Assembly (NCBI GenBank): GCA_018902385.1 | Contig: JABSSW010000008.1 | Location: 124,001-188,000, forward strand | Reading direction: 5' to 3' | DNA length: 64,000 nt | Source: Physcia stellaris | Taxonomy: Eukaryota > Ascomycota > Lecanoromycetes > Caliciales > Physciaceae | Part shown: positions 34,235 through 45,977 of the stretch, in pieces | Layout: each line of letters starts with the position of its first letter | How positions within the stretch are numbered: the first letter of the stretch is position 1 | Program-made: the position numbers and the translations under genes | The notes under the pieces: model-generated | Told to the model about the DNA's origin: nothing | Seen by the model: the letters and a program-made list of their open reading frames with translations, nothing else | The model's database searches: none

Positions 34235-35741
34235 CTAGAACTTCTCCACTTCGAGCATATTAAGCCAATTCATGACCATCATGCCCTTAATCAGATTGCC
34301 CTTGAGGTCGAGATGAACGCCATCGTACTTATTGCTCTGGATACTCATATTATAAGTGCCCAAATGCTCGACGCCACGCCTATTAACCTCAATAGCGCAC
34401 TCCGTCTCAAAGATCCCAATAGCCTTGTGTCCCTGGCTCATATACCACTCGTCAGGCTTGTCGAAGCCAGGCGCGTTGGGCGTCAAGAAGAGGCGAGGCC
34501 AGAAGCCGGTGTCTTGCTTGCGCTCACGGCCGGCTGATTTGGATTTTCCGGCTTTGTGGGATGGATTGAGCCATGGCGCCTGGGCGATGGTTGTGTCGAG
34601 GACAGTGTCGAGCCAGTCGACGGTTGCTTGCAGGTCGAGATCGTTCCAGAGACCGTGGCCGTAGATGAATGCGTATGGACGGGCTGGTTTGGTGGTGGGT
34701 AGCTGTTCGCGGAGGCGGGTGAGCTCCTCGGGTGGGATGGGGAAGCGAACCATTTCTTCAACTGCAGACAATTGGGTGAGTATAGTCACACGAGCGAGGA
34801 AGAATAAAAGCTCACTCATGAGGTTGACTGTGTTGGCTGGACATGCAAGACTCTCTGGGTCGTTCTTGACTACGTCTGCAGTCTTGAAGATCCCTTGGAC
34901 TGAGCAAGCCTTGACGTTGAATTGGTAATTGCAGAAGCACTCACGACTACCCGAGATCGTCAGTCAGTACTGGATTGAACTCTTATCACGGACATGTCGC
35001 TTCAAGACTGAACTCACCGCTCTTCAGGAGAAAAGTTCCAGTCAGTGACGGCGCCATAACCAAGATCTTTACGCATCAGCACATTGATGCTTCCGATCAC
35101 ATGCCTCATCATGCTATCCCCCACCACAATAACCTTTTCGAAGCGACTCAGGATCTCGCAAATTTCCTCTGTCGAGAACCAGCGCATATCGCAGCCTCGG
35201 GGCATGTAAGGCGAATCCTCCCCAATGCGGCCACCCGATGACATCGCTGTCAGTACAGATTTCCGGTCATGACAAAGAGGCGCGAAAGGTGCATGGAGAT
35301 CGAGCGAGGAGATGTCGCAGGTAGTGCGATACTTGTAGTTGGCGAAAGTGTCAATAGTGTCAGGCACTCGATGTGGGAGCATTTCAGGAGGTTGGAACGC
35401 GGCATTTTGGAGAACACTTATGTTGTACGGGATAACCTCCGTAAGGTAGGCTGGACGACGTGGCTGTACTGACGTTAGCCGACATTTGTTGATCTAAGGA
35501 CGAAAAGATTTACAGGATCTGTCCTATACAAGCGCAAAGACACGAGAACCACGACGACGACGACGGCCACGAGCACATAGTGAAGTCTGCGACGGCCGGC
35601 GGAGCTCCGAGAACGGGGTTGAAAGTCTGAAAGCTGACGGGAGAATTGTGGAGTGGACGATCCCGAATAGGATGAACGACGTGAGGTGCCATGCCCATAG
35701 ACGGTGGAGAAGTCGCTCTGGGACGTGCTACCTTCGTACAT
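34235..35741 (-). CDS. Membrane-anchored SGNH/PC-esterase (Cas1p/PMR5-like)
   Basis: Type II membrane protein with a GDSL/SGNH acyl-esterase fold (PF13839-like), of the class that O-acetylates or deacetylates glycans in the Golgi. Four exons join in frame: 35514-35741, 35018-35463, 34816-34946 and 34235-34761 (443 aa). The start MYEGSTSQSDF leads to a basic stretch (RRRLHYVLVAVV) and one membrane anchor. The lumenal part has FEKVIVVGDSMMRHVIGS with the GDS nucleophile block. The C-terminal DGVHLDLKGN supplies the Asp-x-x-His pair. A Cys-containing CFCNYQFNVKACS segment comes from exon 3. The open frame continues upstream but only from a TTG, so the ATG at 35741 is taken. Substrate unknown; capsule- or wall-glycan acetylation is a family-based guess. 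Confidence 0.85.
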
Positions 35742-36509
35742 TATGCAAGTCTCTGCTTCAAGTGGATGATGGGCGTATTTGATGAGCGATTGATGTTCTC
35801 GCGTAAACGATTGATTTTTTCCGTAAAGCAATTACTGGCTTTTGGCCTGGAATGACAATGCCTTTTGCTCTGTTGATTGAGCCTCTCGCTCGTTATTCAA
35901 TCACCCCTCGAGCTTTTCGATAGGTGGGAAAGAGCTGTTGTGTTTGCCAGGGCCAGACAACAGTCTATGGTCAGGCGTAGCATTGGTGGTTGATGGAACA
36001 GGTATGGCGGTTGATTGACCGAAATTAGGTCGGGTGACAAGAGGCAAAAATCAAGCTTGCGTAACACGAAGAAATACCATTGATTCCCTAAGATCCTTTA
36101 ATCTTCAAACCCTCTGGACTCAGATATTCCATCTTCATTTTCAGAGATTTACCGTCCTTTCCAAAGTAAATCAAATATCATGACTGTAGAGTCACTATGT
36201 TGGGGCAGTTCTAATGACCAACACTTGGGATCTACGTATGATGGAAGAATTCACAGATAGAAACAGAATACTGCTACATTGAGTCCATGACTTCAATGAG
36301 GGCATAATTACCTCCAAACGAAAGCCAAATCTGTGCCACCATGACCTGACATACTGATTCTGGATACAATCCCAGAAGATCTCTGATCATGTCCCAGAGA
36401 AGCCACCAGTCATAAGGTGAGTCTGCGCACTGAGAAATAGAAAGGGTGATACGATCACAAAGCTAGTCTTTGTGATCCATGTGTGAGTTGACATTGACAT
36501 TGCTGGCTT
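35742..36509. other. Intergenic
   Basis: About 770 bp, likely the promoter of the esterase gene and the 3' end of the dehydrogenase gene. No ORF or repeat supported. Confidence 0.45.
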
Positions 36510-37739
36510 TTAGAGCCCTATCAAAGCCAGAAGACCTCGTCTCAACATAGCAACCAGGTCGCTCGCCCATCCATACCAGCCTCGAGCTTTCACGGAAGCA
36601 TTGAGAAGTCGTACTACTTGACTGCTCGAAAAATTAGCGTTAGCATGACTTGGCAGATCTAAATATTAATACTAGGCATTTAGAGGAACTGGAATCTCCC
36701 TCTATGCTCGGCAAGAATGTGATATTCATTGTGGGCAAGGTAAAAAAACTTACCGCTGGAACAAGTCGGAGTCTTCAAAGTCATTCGGATAGATTTCCCA
36801 GATTGTCTTTTCTTTACCTTCCTCGGGAGCTCTGGCTAACTCCCAACTGCCACTGGCGTCTTGTTTGACTTTGAGCTTCGGGCCAACAGCTACTGCACGA
36901 CCCACGATACGAGGGTCAGCAGCAAAACGCGTCGCAGCTTCAATAACGTCCTCAACCTTGCCGATGTCACCACCAGCCATGATGAATTTAGCTCCAATAG
37001 TCAGCATAGGGGTGTCAATAAAGTAAGGAGCTATCATGTTGACACGGATCCCATGAACAAAGGATGTAGAGCGTAAGTTTCTGTACAATCCTACTACGGC
37101 ATGCTTAGAAGCTCCATAAAACGCCTGCCCCGGTATTGGCAAAAGACCGGCACAAGAGCTAATCAGCAATAGGTGACGATCCCTCCGAGTAGTCGTCGGT
37201 TCGCAATCTGGGCTGGCCGGACTCGAACCAGGGTTCTTCTTCAAGTAGTAAAGTGCGAGGTGAGTCGTGTATACTACGCCGGCAAGGTTGACGTCTAGAA
37301 CAGACATATCAGGAGCAGGAGGATCTTCTTTATCCAGATCTTGAGGGTTCTCGAACGTTGGATCATCCTTGGCGATACCTGCATTGGCAACGACTGCATC
37401 AATTCCGCCATGAGAGCTCAGTTTCACCGCAGCCTTGAAGAGGTCAACCTGTGACTTCCAGTCGGTGACGTTGCAGGAAACGAAATGCACATTTGGGTTG
37501 GCTGTTTGGTTCCTAATGGCTTCTACTAGCTTCTCGCTTCTAAGGACACTGATATCACCCATAATGATAGTAGCGCCCGCAGCAGCCCACCTGCTGCAGA
37601 AGCCAGCTCCTAAACCGCTAGCACCTCCAGTAACAACAATAGTCTTGTCCTTGATCCATGAGTCGTCCACGACGCCTTCGAAGCCGAGACGCGGGGACTG
37701 ACGAATAGCCTCTCTCAATGGGAACTTCTCATGACTCAT
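36510..37739 (-). CDS. Short-chain dehydrogenase/reductase (SDR)
   Basis: Classical SDR, NAD(P)-dependent. Exon 1 is 36754-37739 (start MSHEKFPLREAIRQSPRLGF; the longer frame begins only with TTG). It shows the cofactor-binding TGGASGLGAGF, an acidic MGDIS after the second strand, NVTDW, VANAGIA, the catalytic Ser in LISSCAG and YGASKHA with the active Tyr and Lys. Asp in GDIS suggests NAD(H) preference. Exon 2 at 36510-36621 is recovered by splicing after SDLFQR: it encodes a 36-residue tail (VVRLLNASVKARGWYGWAS) with an amphipathic or hydrophobic end, and a CTAAC branch site precedes the acceptor. Substrate cannot be told; the hydrophobic tail suggests membrane association. Intact. Confidence 0.87.
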
Positions 37740-39020
37740 GGCTTGAAGCTGGCGTAGCCTTTGGCAAATACTAAACAACCGATTGCGGTGGCAAAGATAA
37801 GGAGAAGGTAAGCACTGATATATCCAAGGATAAGTCTCCGAGAGAGCGCTAGATATTCATCTTGGAATCCGAGGGCAACTTCATGGTACATAAAGGGAGC
37901 AAACTACCAGGGTATGTGGACGGATTGTCGGTGAATGGTACACTAAAGCATCACAGGGATTGCTAGCGCGCTGCATCCGTGGCATTCTCCGAGTTCGTGG
38001 TACTCGGAAGCAGGCAGTCGACTGCGAGTTGAAGATTGTAAAGTAGATTTAGGTACTTTAAGAGTAAGGTAATACTTTTCGGGAGATTATTCTTAATTCT
38101 ACGCTAAGGACCATTGGTTCGCTTATTCGAAGCTAAAAATAGTCAAGCAACAAAATAATTGGAGTCCCTTTCTCACGGCTCACACTAAATGTGGTAGTAT
38201 TGAAGATGCTATATAGGAGACTTATTTATCTCGAGATCTAAACATTACGTCCGTCGTAGAAGCCTACATTGTACCATGGAACGTACCCAAAGGACGGAAA
38301 CCTGTCCGTCTAGCACGTCCTGCCAGGCTGAAACCTACATATTTGTCTATATTCGCCAAGGAAATGACACCTACCATGTTCCCCGGTCTCGAAGCGCTCT
38401 ATCCATGGACACATGTAGCAGGCTCCTTCTCTGATTCTCTTGCATTTCTTGAAGATCGACGTGTTGTTGTTTGTAGATACTGAGCGACTACCCACGGATG
38501 ACCCGAAACCCGGATATCGAGCTAGCGAGCATAAGACAAAGCTATGACGACAATTTGGTGCGATCGTCTGATTCTGTGAGCGTGCAACGCGCCCAGCCTG
38601 GAATGAGTATCTGATGTTGCTGATTGGATGAGGAGGTCAACCTTTCGCTCAACGATGACGAACCTAGCCCGATATTTGTGTGGATTGTCCTGCCTACAGC
38701 CTATAGCTCCCGTGCTTAGGTGGAAGGCGTCACAAAGGTCGGCATTACGTCGTGCTCACATGTACTAACATTGAGCAATTTCTCAAATATGGCTGAAGTC
38801 GAGCCACACGTTGAACGGACTCCTTTTCTGGTGCTGCGCACAGTCCGGAGTTCTAGCGTTAGGCGAAGTAGGAACTCTAAGCAAGACAGCTCCTGCCTCG
38901 AACCACAGTAATAGATCAGGCGTGTATCGAGTGGTACGATGTTGAACAGCTTCATATCGTGGCACAAGCAGAAAAGTCGAGCGTGCTCTCATTGATGTTT
39001 GTGAGGCTCAACGTTTGATA
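37740..39020. other. Intergenic, gene-poor
   Basis: About 1.28 kb. The SDR promoter lies at the left. Around 38040-38260 the sequence becomes AT-rich. Short frames at 38300-38990 have no domains. No gene supported. Confidence 0.4.
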
Positions 39021-39863
39021 TTATGTCTCATCACCCACCAATTGAGCCAAATCCTTTCGAGCGGTTTTGAGTTGCTCTTCAATGTCTTCTGCTCCTTCCT
39101 GTTGCAGTGCTTCGAGCTCGTCTATGCGCTTTTTAGCTGTCCGTTTTCGTTTCCACTGCTCGATTTCTTCTTCGGTTCTGAGCTTTACTTCATCCACACC
39201 ATTGACACCCTCCAAAAGCTCAGACAAACAGTGCGCGTAAGTCTTGGCTACTTGGTCAACGTTGACTCCTTTGATGCCCTCTCGCTCAAAGCTTGTTGCT
39301 TTCTTATCAGGAAGGCCACAAGCCACGATTCTATCGAACCATTTGAGGTCCGGAGATACATTCAAGGCGATACCATGACTCGTGACGTATCTCTGTACAT
39401 GGACGCCGACGCTGGCTATTTTATCGCCATTTTCGGTCCATACTCCAGGATCCTTGGTACGTTTACCAGCGATACCATAGTAATTACAAGTATCAATGAC
39501 CGATTGCTCCAATAAGTTGACAAACTCTCGAGTGTTCAAGCCGTGGCGTGGAAGCGTACAAATAACGTATGCAGTAAGTTGACCAGGTCCATGAAAAGTG
39601 GTCTGACCACCCCGTTTAGCTTCGTAAAATTCGGCTTCGCCCCCAGCTTTAAGGTATTCGATCTGTTCCTTTGTGAATTTTCCGATCTCTCGGCGGCCAC
39701 ATGTGTACGTCGGAGGTGTCTGGAATGTCAAGACCTGCGGCGGTGTAAAGTTTTGCTTGAATGCTCTGTACTTAATGTGATGGTCGACGCCAGATTGTTG
39801 AAGTTTAGAAGCTCGCGTGTACGAGATTAAGCCAGGTGGATGGATGTGGCGGAGAGAAATCAT
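39021..39863 (-). CDS. lipB: Lipoyl(octanoyl) transferase LipB/LIP2
   Basis: Transfers octanoate from acyl carrier protein to lipoyl domains in mitochondria, the first step of lipoate synthesis. Single exon, 280 aa, ATG confirmed. Family blocks are present: TYTCGRREIG, RGGQTTFHGPGQLTAYVI, LLEQSVIDTCNYYGI, GVWTENGDKIASVGV with the catalytic Lys, HGIALNV and ACGLPDKKATS with the catalytic Cys. The C-terminal 55 residues are a Glu/Lys-rich helix (KRKRTAKKRIDELEALQQEG) beyond the bacterial length. The N-terminus (MISLRHIHPPGLISYTRAS) is weakly basic, in keeping with mitochondrial import. It faces pop7 with 271 bp between starts. Confidence 0.93.
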   Translation of the reverse strand: MISLRHIHPPGLISYTRASKLQQSGVDHHIKYRAFKQNFTPPQVLTFQTPPTYTCGRREIGKFTKEQIEYLKAGGEAEFYEAKRGGQTTFHGPGQLTAYVICTLPRHGLNTREFVNLLEQSVIDTCNYYGIAGKRTKDPGVWTENGDKIASVGVHVQRYVTSHGIALNVSPDLKWFDRIVACGLPDKKATSFEREGIKGVNVDQVAKTYAHCLSELLEGVNGVDEVKLRTEEEIEQWKRKRTAKKRIDELEALQQEGAEDIEEQLKTARKDLAQLVGDET

Positions 39864-40134
39864 CTCTCATCTCATGGTGACATGAAAGAGCAGAATCATT
39901 CTTACCTCTATCACCAGCAGACAGATGGGAATTGGGAAAGGGCCAAACTGCAAGGGACGTCGAACATGTCATACAGGGCAGTACGAGTAATCGATAAGAA
40001 GCCACAAGCGGAACGGAACGTGCCGAGATCCAGAATCATCTCGCACCAGCAACGTACATTACACGATGCGAGATCAATGAGTAGTCTGTAGACAGACAAA
40101 CTTCAAATCATTATTTCAAATATTTACGTATAAT

Positions 40135-40830
40135 ATGGCACCGACCAAGCCCACAGCAGCATCCCACAAACCGTCTAAATCCACCAAACCTACCAAGCTC
40201 CCAAAATTGCCTAAAAGTAATCGACTCCTTCAAGCCCCCAGATCATCTCTTTCAAATTTCTCTCTTCTACCTCCAGCGATTCCTCCAGCTAAACTACCCT
40301 CATTCCTCAGACACACGCATCGAAAAGCGCCCCCTTCTCCACCCGCCAATCCCCTCCCCTCACACCAATGCCTCCCACCCAAAAACAATCTACATTTCCA
40401 AGAAAACCCCCTTCATCTCAGCCGTCAAACGCGTCCGCTCTCTCCTGACCCATATCGAAAAGCGCTCCACACCTAAAATAGACCTCATCAACGGCAAAGG
40501 CAGCGACAAGCAGAAACTCAATGCTTTGGCAGCGAAGAAGAAGAAAGAGGGGAAAGGGAACGGTGGCGGGAGGAGCCGGAGCCGGTGATACTCAAAGGGA
40601 CGAATAAGGCGATTGAAAAGGTCTGCGGGTTGGCCCTGTTTTTCCAGGGGCAGGATGACTTGCAGGTGCGGGTTAAGACGGGGAGTGTCGGGACTGTCGA
40701 TGATATTGTCGAGGAGGATGGGGTCACTGTGAAATCAGAGGACGAGAAGGAAAAGGACGAGGGCGACGAATTGCCGGAGAGTAGGGTGAGGTGGTTGAGT
40801 GTTGTGGAGGTGCATATCAGCTTGAAGTAA
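40135..40830 (+). CDS. pop7: RNase P/MRP subunit POP7 (Rpp20-like), frame broken once
   Basis: Alba-fold protein of nuclear RNase P and RNase MRP, which process tRNA and rRNA precursors. Exon 1 is 40135-40216, the intron 40217-40310 (AGCTAAAC branch, TCAG acceptor), exon 2 40311-40830. Exon 1 gives a basic leader (KLPKLPK) and splicing restores RIEKRPLLHPPIPSP. The Alba core follows: TIYISKKTPFISAVKRVRSL, then RSTPKIDLINGKGSDKQKLN, and later VILKGTNKAIEKVCGLALFF and RVKTGSVGTVDDIVEEDG, ending SVVEVHISLK. The first core block and the second are in different frames; the change lies in the AAG/GGG-rich tract at about 40530-40575 and no intron fits. The coding length is one base short. A consensus error is likely. 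Confidence 0.83.
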
Positions 40831-41838
40831 AGCAATCTTCAAAAAGAGAATCGCTTCATTATATACAATGTCTGCGGACTATTATCCCCGAGGTTGGCGG
40901 AAATAATTATTTGATATGTCGAATGGGATAGGAAGTTATCAAGGGGCAAAGGGAAATGAAGTAAGTATATATATCCAAATAACACAATCCATCTCACTAA
41001 CAAAAACAGGTCCCCCCCCTTAGCCTAATGGCATCCCTCCGGACCTCCGAACCCTCGAGACTAAGCTCCCTAAAAGGGTCAGGTCGAAAGTGGTCGAGGG
41101 TTCGAGTCCGTGATCGAGACTGTAAACCCACCCAAAAGCCTTAAAAGCTTAAGGGCAGGTTTGTGTATCGCCCAGCCTCAGAAGCATCGGCTTCTGGGCC
41201 TGGGCGTAGACTTTGTCAAAATTTGCAATGATTCTTTTTGTTGGTAGGTGGCAAAAGATGTGTTGTCTTATGGTATGTGTTGAAGCTTCTCTATTTCAAG
41301 CCGAGGGTCCTTTAGGTATATCTTCGGAGAAAGACTGATATAAAGCTTACTAGCAGCGAGTCTTCCGTCTTAGGCAATTCCATGCTCGGCCCAGCAGCAG
41401 CGCCGAGCTTTTGTCAAAACGCACTTGAGTTTCTGTTCCATGTTGATGCCTTGCGTCTTAGGCAATACACAGCGGACAGCTTGAGAGCGAGATCAGAGGA
41501 GAGAAGCTCATTCCTGTCAAAACCGTCATTTTCAAGAAGAAAAACTACAGGCTTTCAGTGTGGACATTCCAAAATCAACGAGTAGCACAGTTGGAATATA
41601 TCAGGCCATGAGACAGCTGAAGCCATGAGGTTTTCGGCAGACCTTGCGAGACAACAGAGACTCGGGAGATCAATTATCCAAACGACGGGGGTAAGGATCG
41701 AAGGCAACCATACGGAGCCGTAAATTGTTTCGTGCAGTCACCTTCCTGTTTTCTGTTCTCAGCAATTCATGTTGAACGAAACAAATTGCCGCTTTAGCTA
41801 TTCTAGGGCCTTGAATACAGAGTCCGGTCATGCCCCGA
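40831..41838. other. Intergenic with a tRNA-like element
   Basis: About 1 kb. Besides the tRNA-like sequence (listed separately) it contains a short near-palindrome around 41138-41155 (AAGCCTTAAAAGCTTAAGG) and a 66-codon frame at 41382-41585 without a domain. Pop7 and the carboxylesterase gene converge here. Confidence 0.4.
41013..41125 (+). other. tRNA-like element with intact A and B boxes, probably a relic
   Basis: An internal RNA polymerase III promoter pair is visible: box A TAGCCTAATGG at 41021-41031 and a perfect box B GGTTCGAGTCC at 41099-41109. The spacing is that of a tRNA with an intron. I could not pair the first seven bases (C-rich) with the 3' side (ATCGAGA), and the D and T stems are imperfect. 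No T-run terminator follows closely. It may be a decayed tRNA gene, the head of a tRNA-derived SINE, or an intron-containing tRNA I failed to fold. Confidence 0.35.
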
Positions 41839-43814
41839 CTAAGCCAGCAATACCATAATCACTATCAATGCATACAAAAATGTGGAGCCCACCACAACAG
41901 ACGCTGCGCTACCGGTAAATGTAGCTGGGCCTGCGCCAGCGGTTGGAGTACCAGACGGTACAAAATCATTAGCTACACCTGTTGTATTACTGCTAGCCAT
42001 ACCGTCCAGCGTATTGTTCTTCAGCTGTGCGGCATAAATAGGTTCCCAGAACTCGCACACGGAAAAATCAATCGATCCAGCTGTCGTACGGTTGAGAATA
42101 TTTAGCCCAAGCGAAGTATTCGGATTGTAAGCTGGCCACTCCACGCTTTCCGTCGATGGATCGCCTGTGGCAGCCATAGCCGTCCACGCCGAGACCAGAT
42201 CAGCGCTGATCCTTTGCTCCTCTGCGTTGAGGTTGCAGGTGCCGTTCGGTAGCAGGAGATGAAAAACATTGCCAAAGACGAATGGAATCTCTGCGATATG
42301 TGCCGCGCCTGCGATTCCAAGTGATAGCTCTGGAAGTTGGGCGACCCAGGGGCACGTAGGGGTATGTGCGAAACGGTACGTCCAGGTTGCAACACCGTTC
42401 TTCAGACCACGGTTCAAGGCACGCCATGCTGGACACTTATAGGAGTAATCCGTGACGATTGCGTCAATCGCGGAAAAGGCTGGCAATGGAGTTGAATTGA
42501 AGGCGGACAATGGGTATTTGTTCTCCACAAGAGGAGCTGCAGAGCCGAAATCATTTTCTAGAAAAGTGGTATAGTTTGCAGCTGTGATTGCCTTCGGATT
42601 TTTAAACGCAGCGAGCACGAAGAGCGACCCATCATCAGCATCTGCAGAGCCTTAGCCACACCACTGGTATCATGCATTTTGCGGTACTTACTAAAGCCAA
42701 AGACTGCAGGGACTTTTACCCCGGCTTCAGATGGCTGCACAGGTATAACAGTGCCGTCAACAAACAGGCCAAAACCCTGTAGTTCGCTTCCAACCCCGAT
42801 AGCAGAGTCCTCTGGGTACGACGCATTCAGCTCAAACGCTGATTTGGATCGAAAACAGCTGATCTGAACATGTGGTTAGCCAAGTGGTGATGACCACTCA
42901 AACATGGGAAGACCTACGTCGCTAACATCACAACCAAGAGCTTTCGCATAGCTCACACCCATGGCGTTGGCTGCGCTTGGAAATGGAGCGTCTCGACCTC
43001 CTCCAGACTCGGAAATGGCTGCTTTGAAGAGAGTCGGTGCCTGTGGCAAAGTGGCGATGTTATAAACATTGACCGAGCCAGCCGATTGACCGAACAGGAG
43101 CACTTTATCCTTTATAATTGCGTCAGCATTTCGCTTTCTAAGAATCCTGAATAACCATTTACTGGGTCGCCTCCAAAGGCCGCAATGTTATCCTGGACCC
43201 ATTGCAGTCCTAGCAGGATATCCTGGATCCCAAAATTCCCTGCAATACCAGCACTTTCCAGCGCCAGAAAGCCCAAAGTGCCAAGTCTGTAATTAATGGT
43301 CACCAAAACAGTCCCCGCCTTAGCCAAATTACACCCGTTATAGAGCGGATCAGATATCCCGCCAGAGCTTTCGGCTCCTCCGTAGATGAAGACTTTGACA
43401 GGTAGCCCCGAAGTAGTCGTGGTGTTGGGAGGTACATAGACGTCCAGGAACAGGCTGAATACTCTTTAGCGTTGCCTATACCCGATATACCTACTCAAGA
43501 TAGATTCACCAGTCCTCGCTCGTTGGTCCGTTCTCAACGCCAAAGGTACCAAATTGGATACAGCTTGGTGCCGGCACAGTAGCATTCAATATGCCGCCGG
43601 CAAATCGTCCATCGTACGGCTGCGGTGGTGTAAATCGAAGCTCGCCGACGGGCGGCTCAGCGAAAGGTATCGACAGGAAGGACGTTGCGTCTGAATTGGC
43701 GCACTTTATGCCATTGATTGTACCAGCGGATATGGTTGCGGTGCTGAAGCTGGAGGCCTTGGCAGTCGCCAATGTAAAGGCTAATGTGCACGAGAGAAGG
43801 AGTAGGAAAGACAT
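41839..43814 (-). CDS. GPI-anchored type-B carboxylesterase/lipase
   Basis: Secreted alpha/beta-hydrolase of the cholinesterase family. Five exons join in frame: 43510-43814, 43163-43454, 42918-43109, 42692-42863 and 41839-42641 (587 aa). The first ATG in frame gives the signal peptide MSFLLLLSCTLAFTLATAKA; the longer frame needs a GTG. Seen in order: FLSIPFAEPPVGELRF, SEDCLFLDVYVP, the oxyanion region KVFIYGGAESSGG, TINYRLGTLGFLAL, GNFGIQDILLGLQWVQDNIAAFGGDP, the nucleophile block LLFGQSAGSV, and GAAHIAEIPFVFGN with the catalytic His. The C-terminus is Thr/Ser/Gly-rich and ends in a hydrophobic VGSTFLYALIVIMVLLA, a GPI signal. Substrate unknown. Intact. Confidence 0.9.
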
Positions 43815-45251
43815 GAATGACACTCAAGCTGAATAGCTCTAATTCTCCCTTCGCGAAAGAATTTGCTTATAACAGCACGCAAGGCGACTTCATAGTCAAG
43901 AAGTACAGTAAAGAAAGACATCTCTTCTATCAAGAGTCCACGCGCTATGACATAAATGATGCGAACAGAAATCCACCTACATCGTTTCAGCCTCCTAGCT
44001 CGAGCTCCATGGCGACGAGGAAGCATCGCCTATCCCAAGCAATCATCTCGCAACATGGATGATCTCATCAATTGCGCCCCGTCCCCAAACGAAGATGTCT
44101 TTCCTGCACGTTCAATGCATGACCCTGCTAGCCTGATTAGGGCAAGGCTCGCAGAGCATACCAGAAGCAGATCACTTCCTACCAACAACAAAAACTGCTC
44201 TTGAGTATGTAACAATGCTGTATTTTTTGCAGTATGGGGTTCAATCGAGTGAACACGAGACGAGCCCGAGTCGAAGAAACGTTGGTCCTCGCGAATCGAT
44301 TGAACACTCCTATGCGGAACCCCAGTCAGGTACGCCAGAGCTTGAAGTCCTCGTTATTAAGCTTGTGTGAGCATCGAGTCAGAAGCCAGAGGTATGAGTC
44401 AGACCTTGTGATATGATTATAACTCCTTTTTTAGGTTTAAAATTAGAAAGAATCTCCTTTATTGACCAAAAGAGTGTCAATAATATGACATCTAAGTAGT
44501 ACAAGTATTCCATATGATGGACAAAGGAGATAGAGGTTTGTGTGGGTAATGGGAAATTGGGAATATCTTCATCCATTTACCCAGGTACCGTTGTGTAAAT
44601 ATGTGTTTTGGAATTAGGCAAAAGATATCTGAGTATTTCAGCGCTACACCAAATATTAACATTCCGAAGCCTGTCTTGGAGTGCATTTGGACTAGGAGAC
44701 TAATCCTTCCATACGGAGTGCGGATGCGCTACTGGTTCTCTTTTTGTTGTTGAAATAATCCATCCAAGATCACATATCTCTTTTTCCCTGTCTTCTATAA
44801 TTGTTTGTGACAAGAAATGGTTATTAAATACGCATCTCTTTCAATGCTTTGTTATGAGTGTTGAATAACGCTGAACGATGCAGTTTGAAAAAGAAAAAAG
44901 GATATGAAGAAACATTGCATAATTGACAAGCAGATGTTGAACAATTGAAAAGCTCATGTATTACCTACCGTTACCGCCCTTCCTAGTAGATGGGCTCGAT
45001 ACTCACGCTTCGATTGGGAACCGGGATATAGTCAGCACTAATCTCCAAAGCACCATGTATCTGATTCTAAGTCGTCAACATGCGACGCTATCCGATGCTT
45101 GAGAATCAGCCCGAACAGGGCACAACGAGCACAATGTAGAGTTCACCCCCAGGCCTAGCCCACAGAGCAAGTATGTACAGCTCCTATTTCCCGCCTTCCG
45201 CAATGATGCCATCCCGTCCGCTTCATCGTCCCAGAAAATATGCCACGCCTA
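43815..45251. other. Gene-poor, partly AT-rich interval
   Basis: About 1.44 kb. The carboxylesterase promoter is at the left end. The stretch 44400-44960 is AT-rich with many short A and T runs. Short frames lack domains. No gene or complete repeat is seen. Confidence 0.4.
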
Positions 45252-45695
45252 TCATTTCCCCCCGGGTTTCTGGTTTTTGGCCGCAGGGTTCCTGGGATCA
45301 TTCTTGAATTTTTCGGCTATCAAAACTATCAGTCTCCCGGCAGAACAACTAGGGTCGGTGATGGATTACTATTGGCAAGCGCGTCCGCGAAAGAATTGAC
45401 GCCGTAGAGGATAACGAGGCCTAGAGAATGGATGCGTGTTAAACCACGTTCCGACAAATTGGCGTGACACCGGGGATAAAGGTATCAATGATTAAGACAC
45501 CCTCCATTTCTTTGCTGTGATTAAAGATCTTGGAATGCAGAATTTGGACGAACGAGGGGAGACAAGGTCATACCGGCGGCGAAGAAAGGAGCCATTGGCC
45601 TTGCTGTGGGAGAGTCAGTCTCAAGATAGCGATCAGCGTAAAAGCGGCAGCATACCAATTGGCACAGGCCATTTCTTTCCTAGGAGTGATGGCAT
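45252..45695 (-). CDS. atp18: F1Fo ATP synthase subunit j (ATP18)
   Basis: Small membrane subunit of the mitochondrial ATP synthase. Four mini-exons join exactly in frame: 45656-45695, 45574-45603, 45370-45420 and 45252-45316 (61 aa). The product begins MPSLLGKKWPVPIARPMAPF, continues with one membrane segment (FAAGLVILYGVNSFADAL) and ends in a hydrophilic tail (EKFKNDPRNPAAKNQK). The LLGKKWPVP-ARPMAPF start and GLVILYGVNS block are hallmarks of fungal subunit j. All exons are 65 nt or shorter, so no single frame reveals the gene. It faces spc19 with 282 bp between start codons. Confidence 0.88.
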
Positions 45696-45977
45696 GTTTC
45701 TGGTGGTCGAATTGTCGATTTCCGAGCCAAGTGATGTTTTCTCGTTAACTGAAGACGTTGGAGCTTTGGAGTGGTACCAAGCATACTTACCATATCAATT
45801 CGCGGAGCAATTCGGCCCGAGATGGCAGCCGCGAGGAACGCGCAAGGCGACTCCGTGACTCAGATAAAACATGGAGATAATACTACGAGCTTTTACCAAC
45901 TCATGAATGTGCAGAAACACTCAATTGAGCGGAAATGGAAGTAAAGGCCCTTAAATGACTTCTTGAAGAGAGGGATA

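Noticed and set aside
41013-41125. Calling this a functional tRNA-Arg(CCG)
   Set aside because: CTCCGGA resembles an anticodon loop, but the anticodon, D, T and acceptor stems do not fold together, so only a tRNA-like element is reported.
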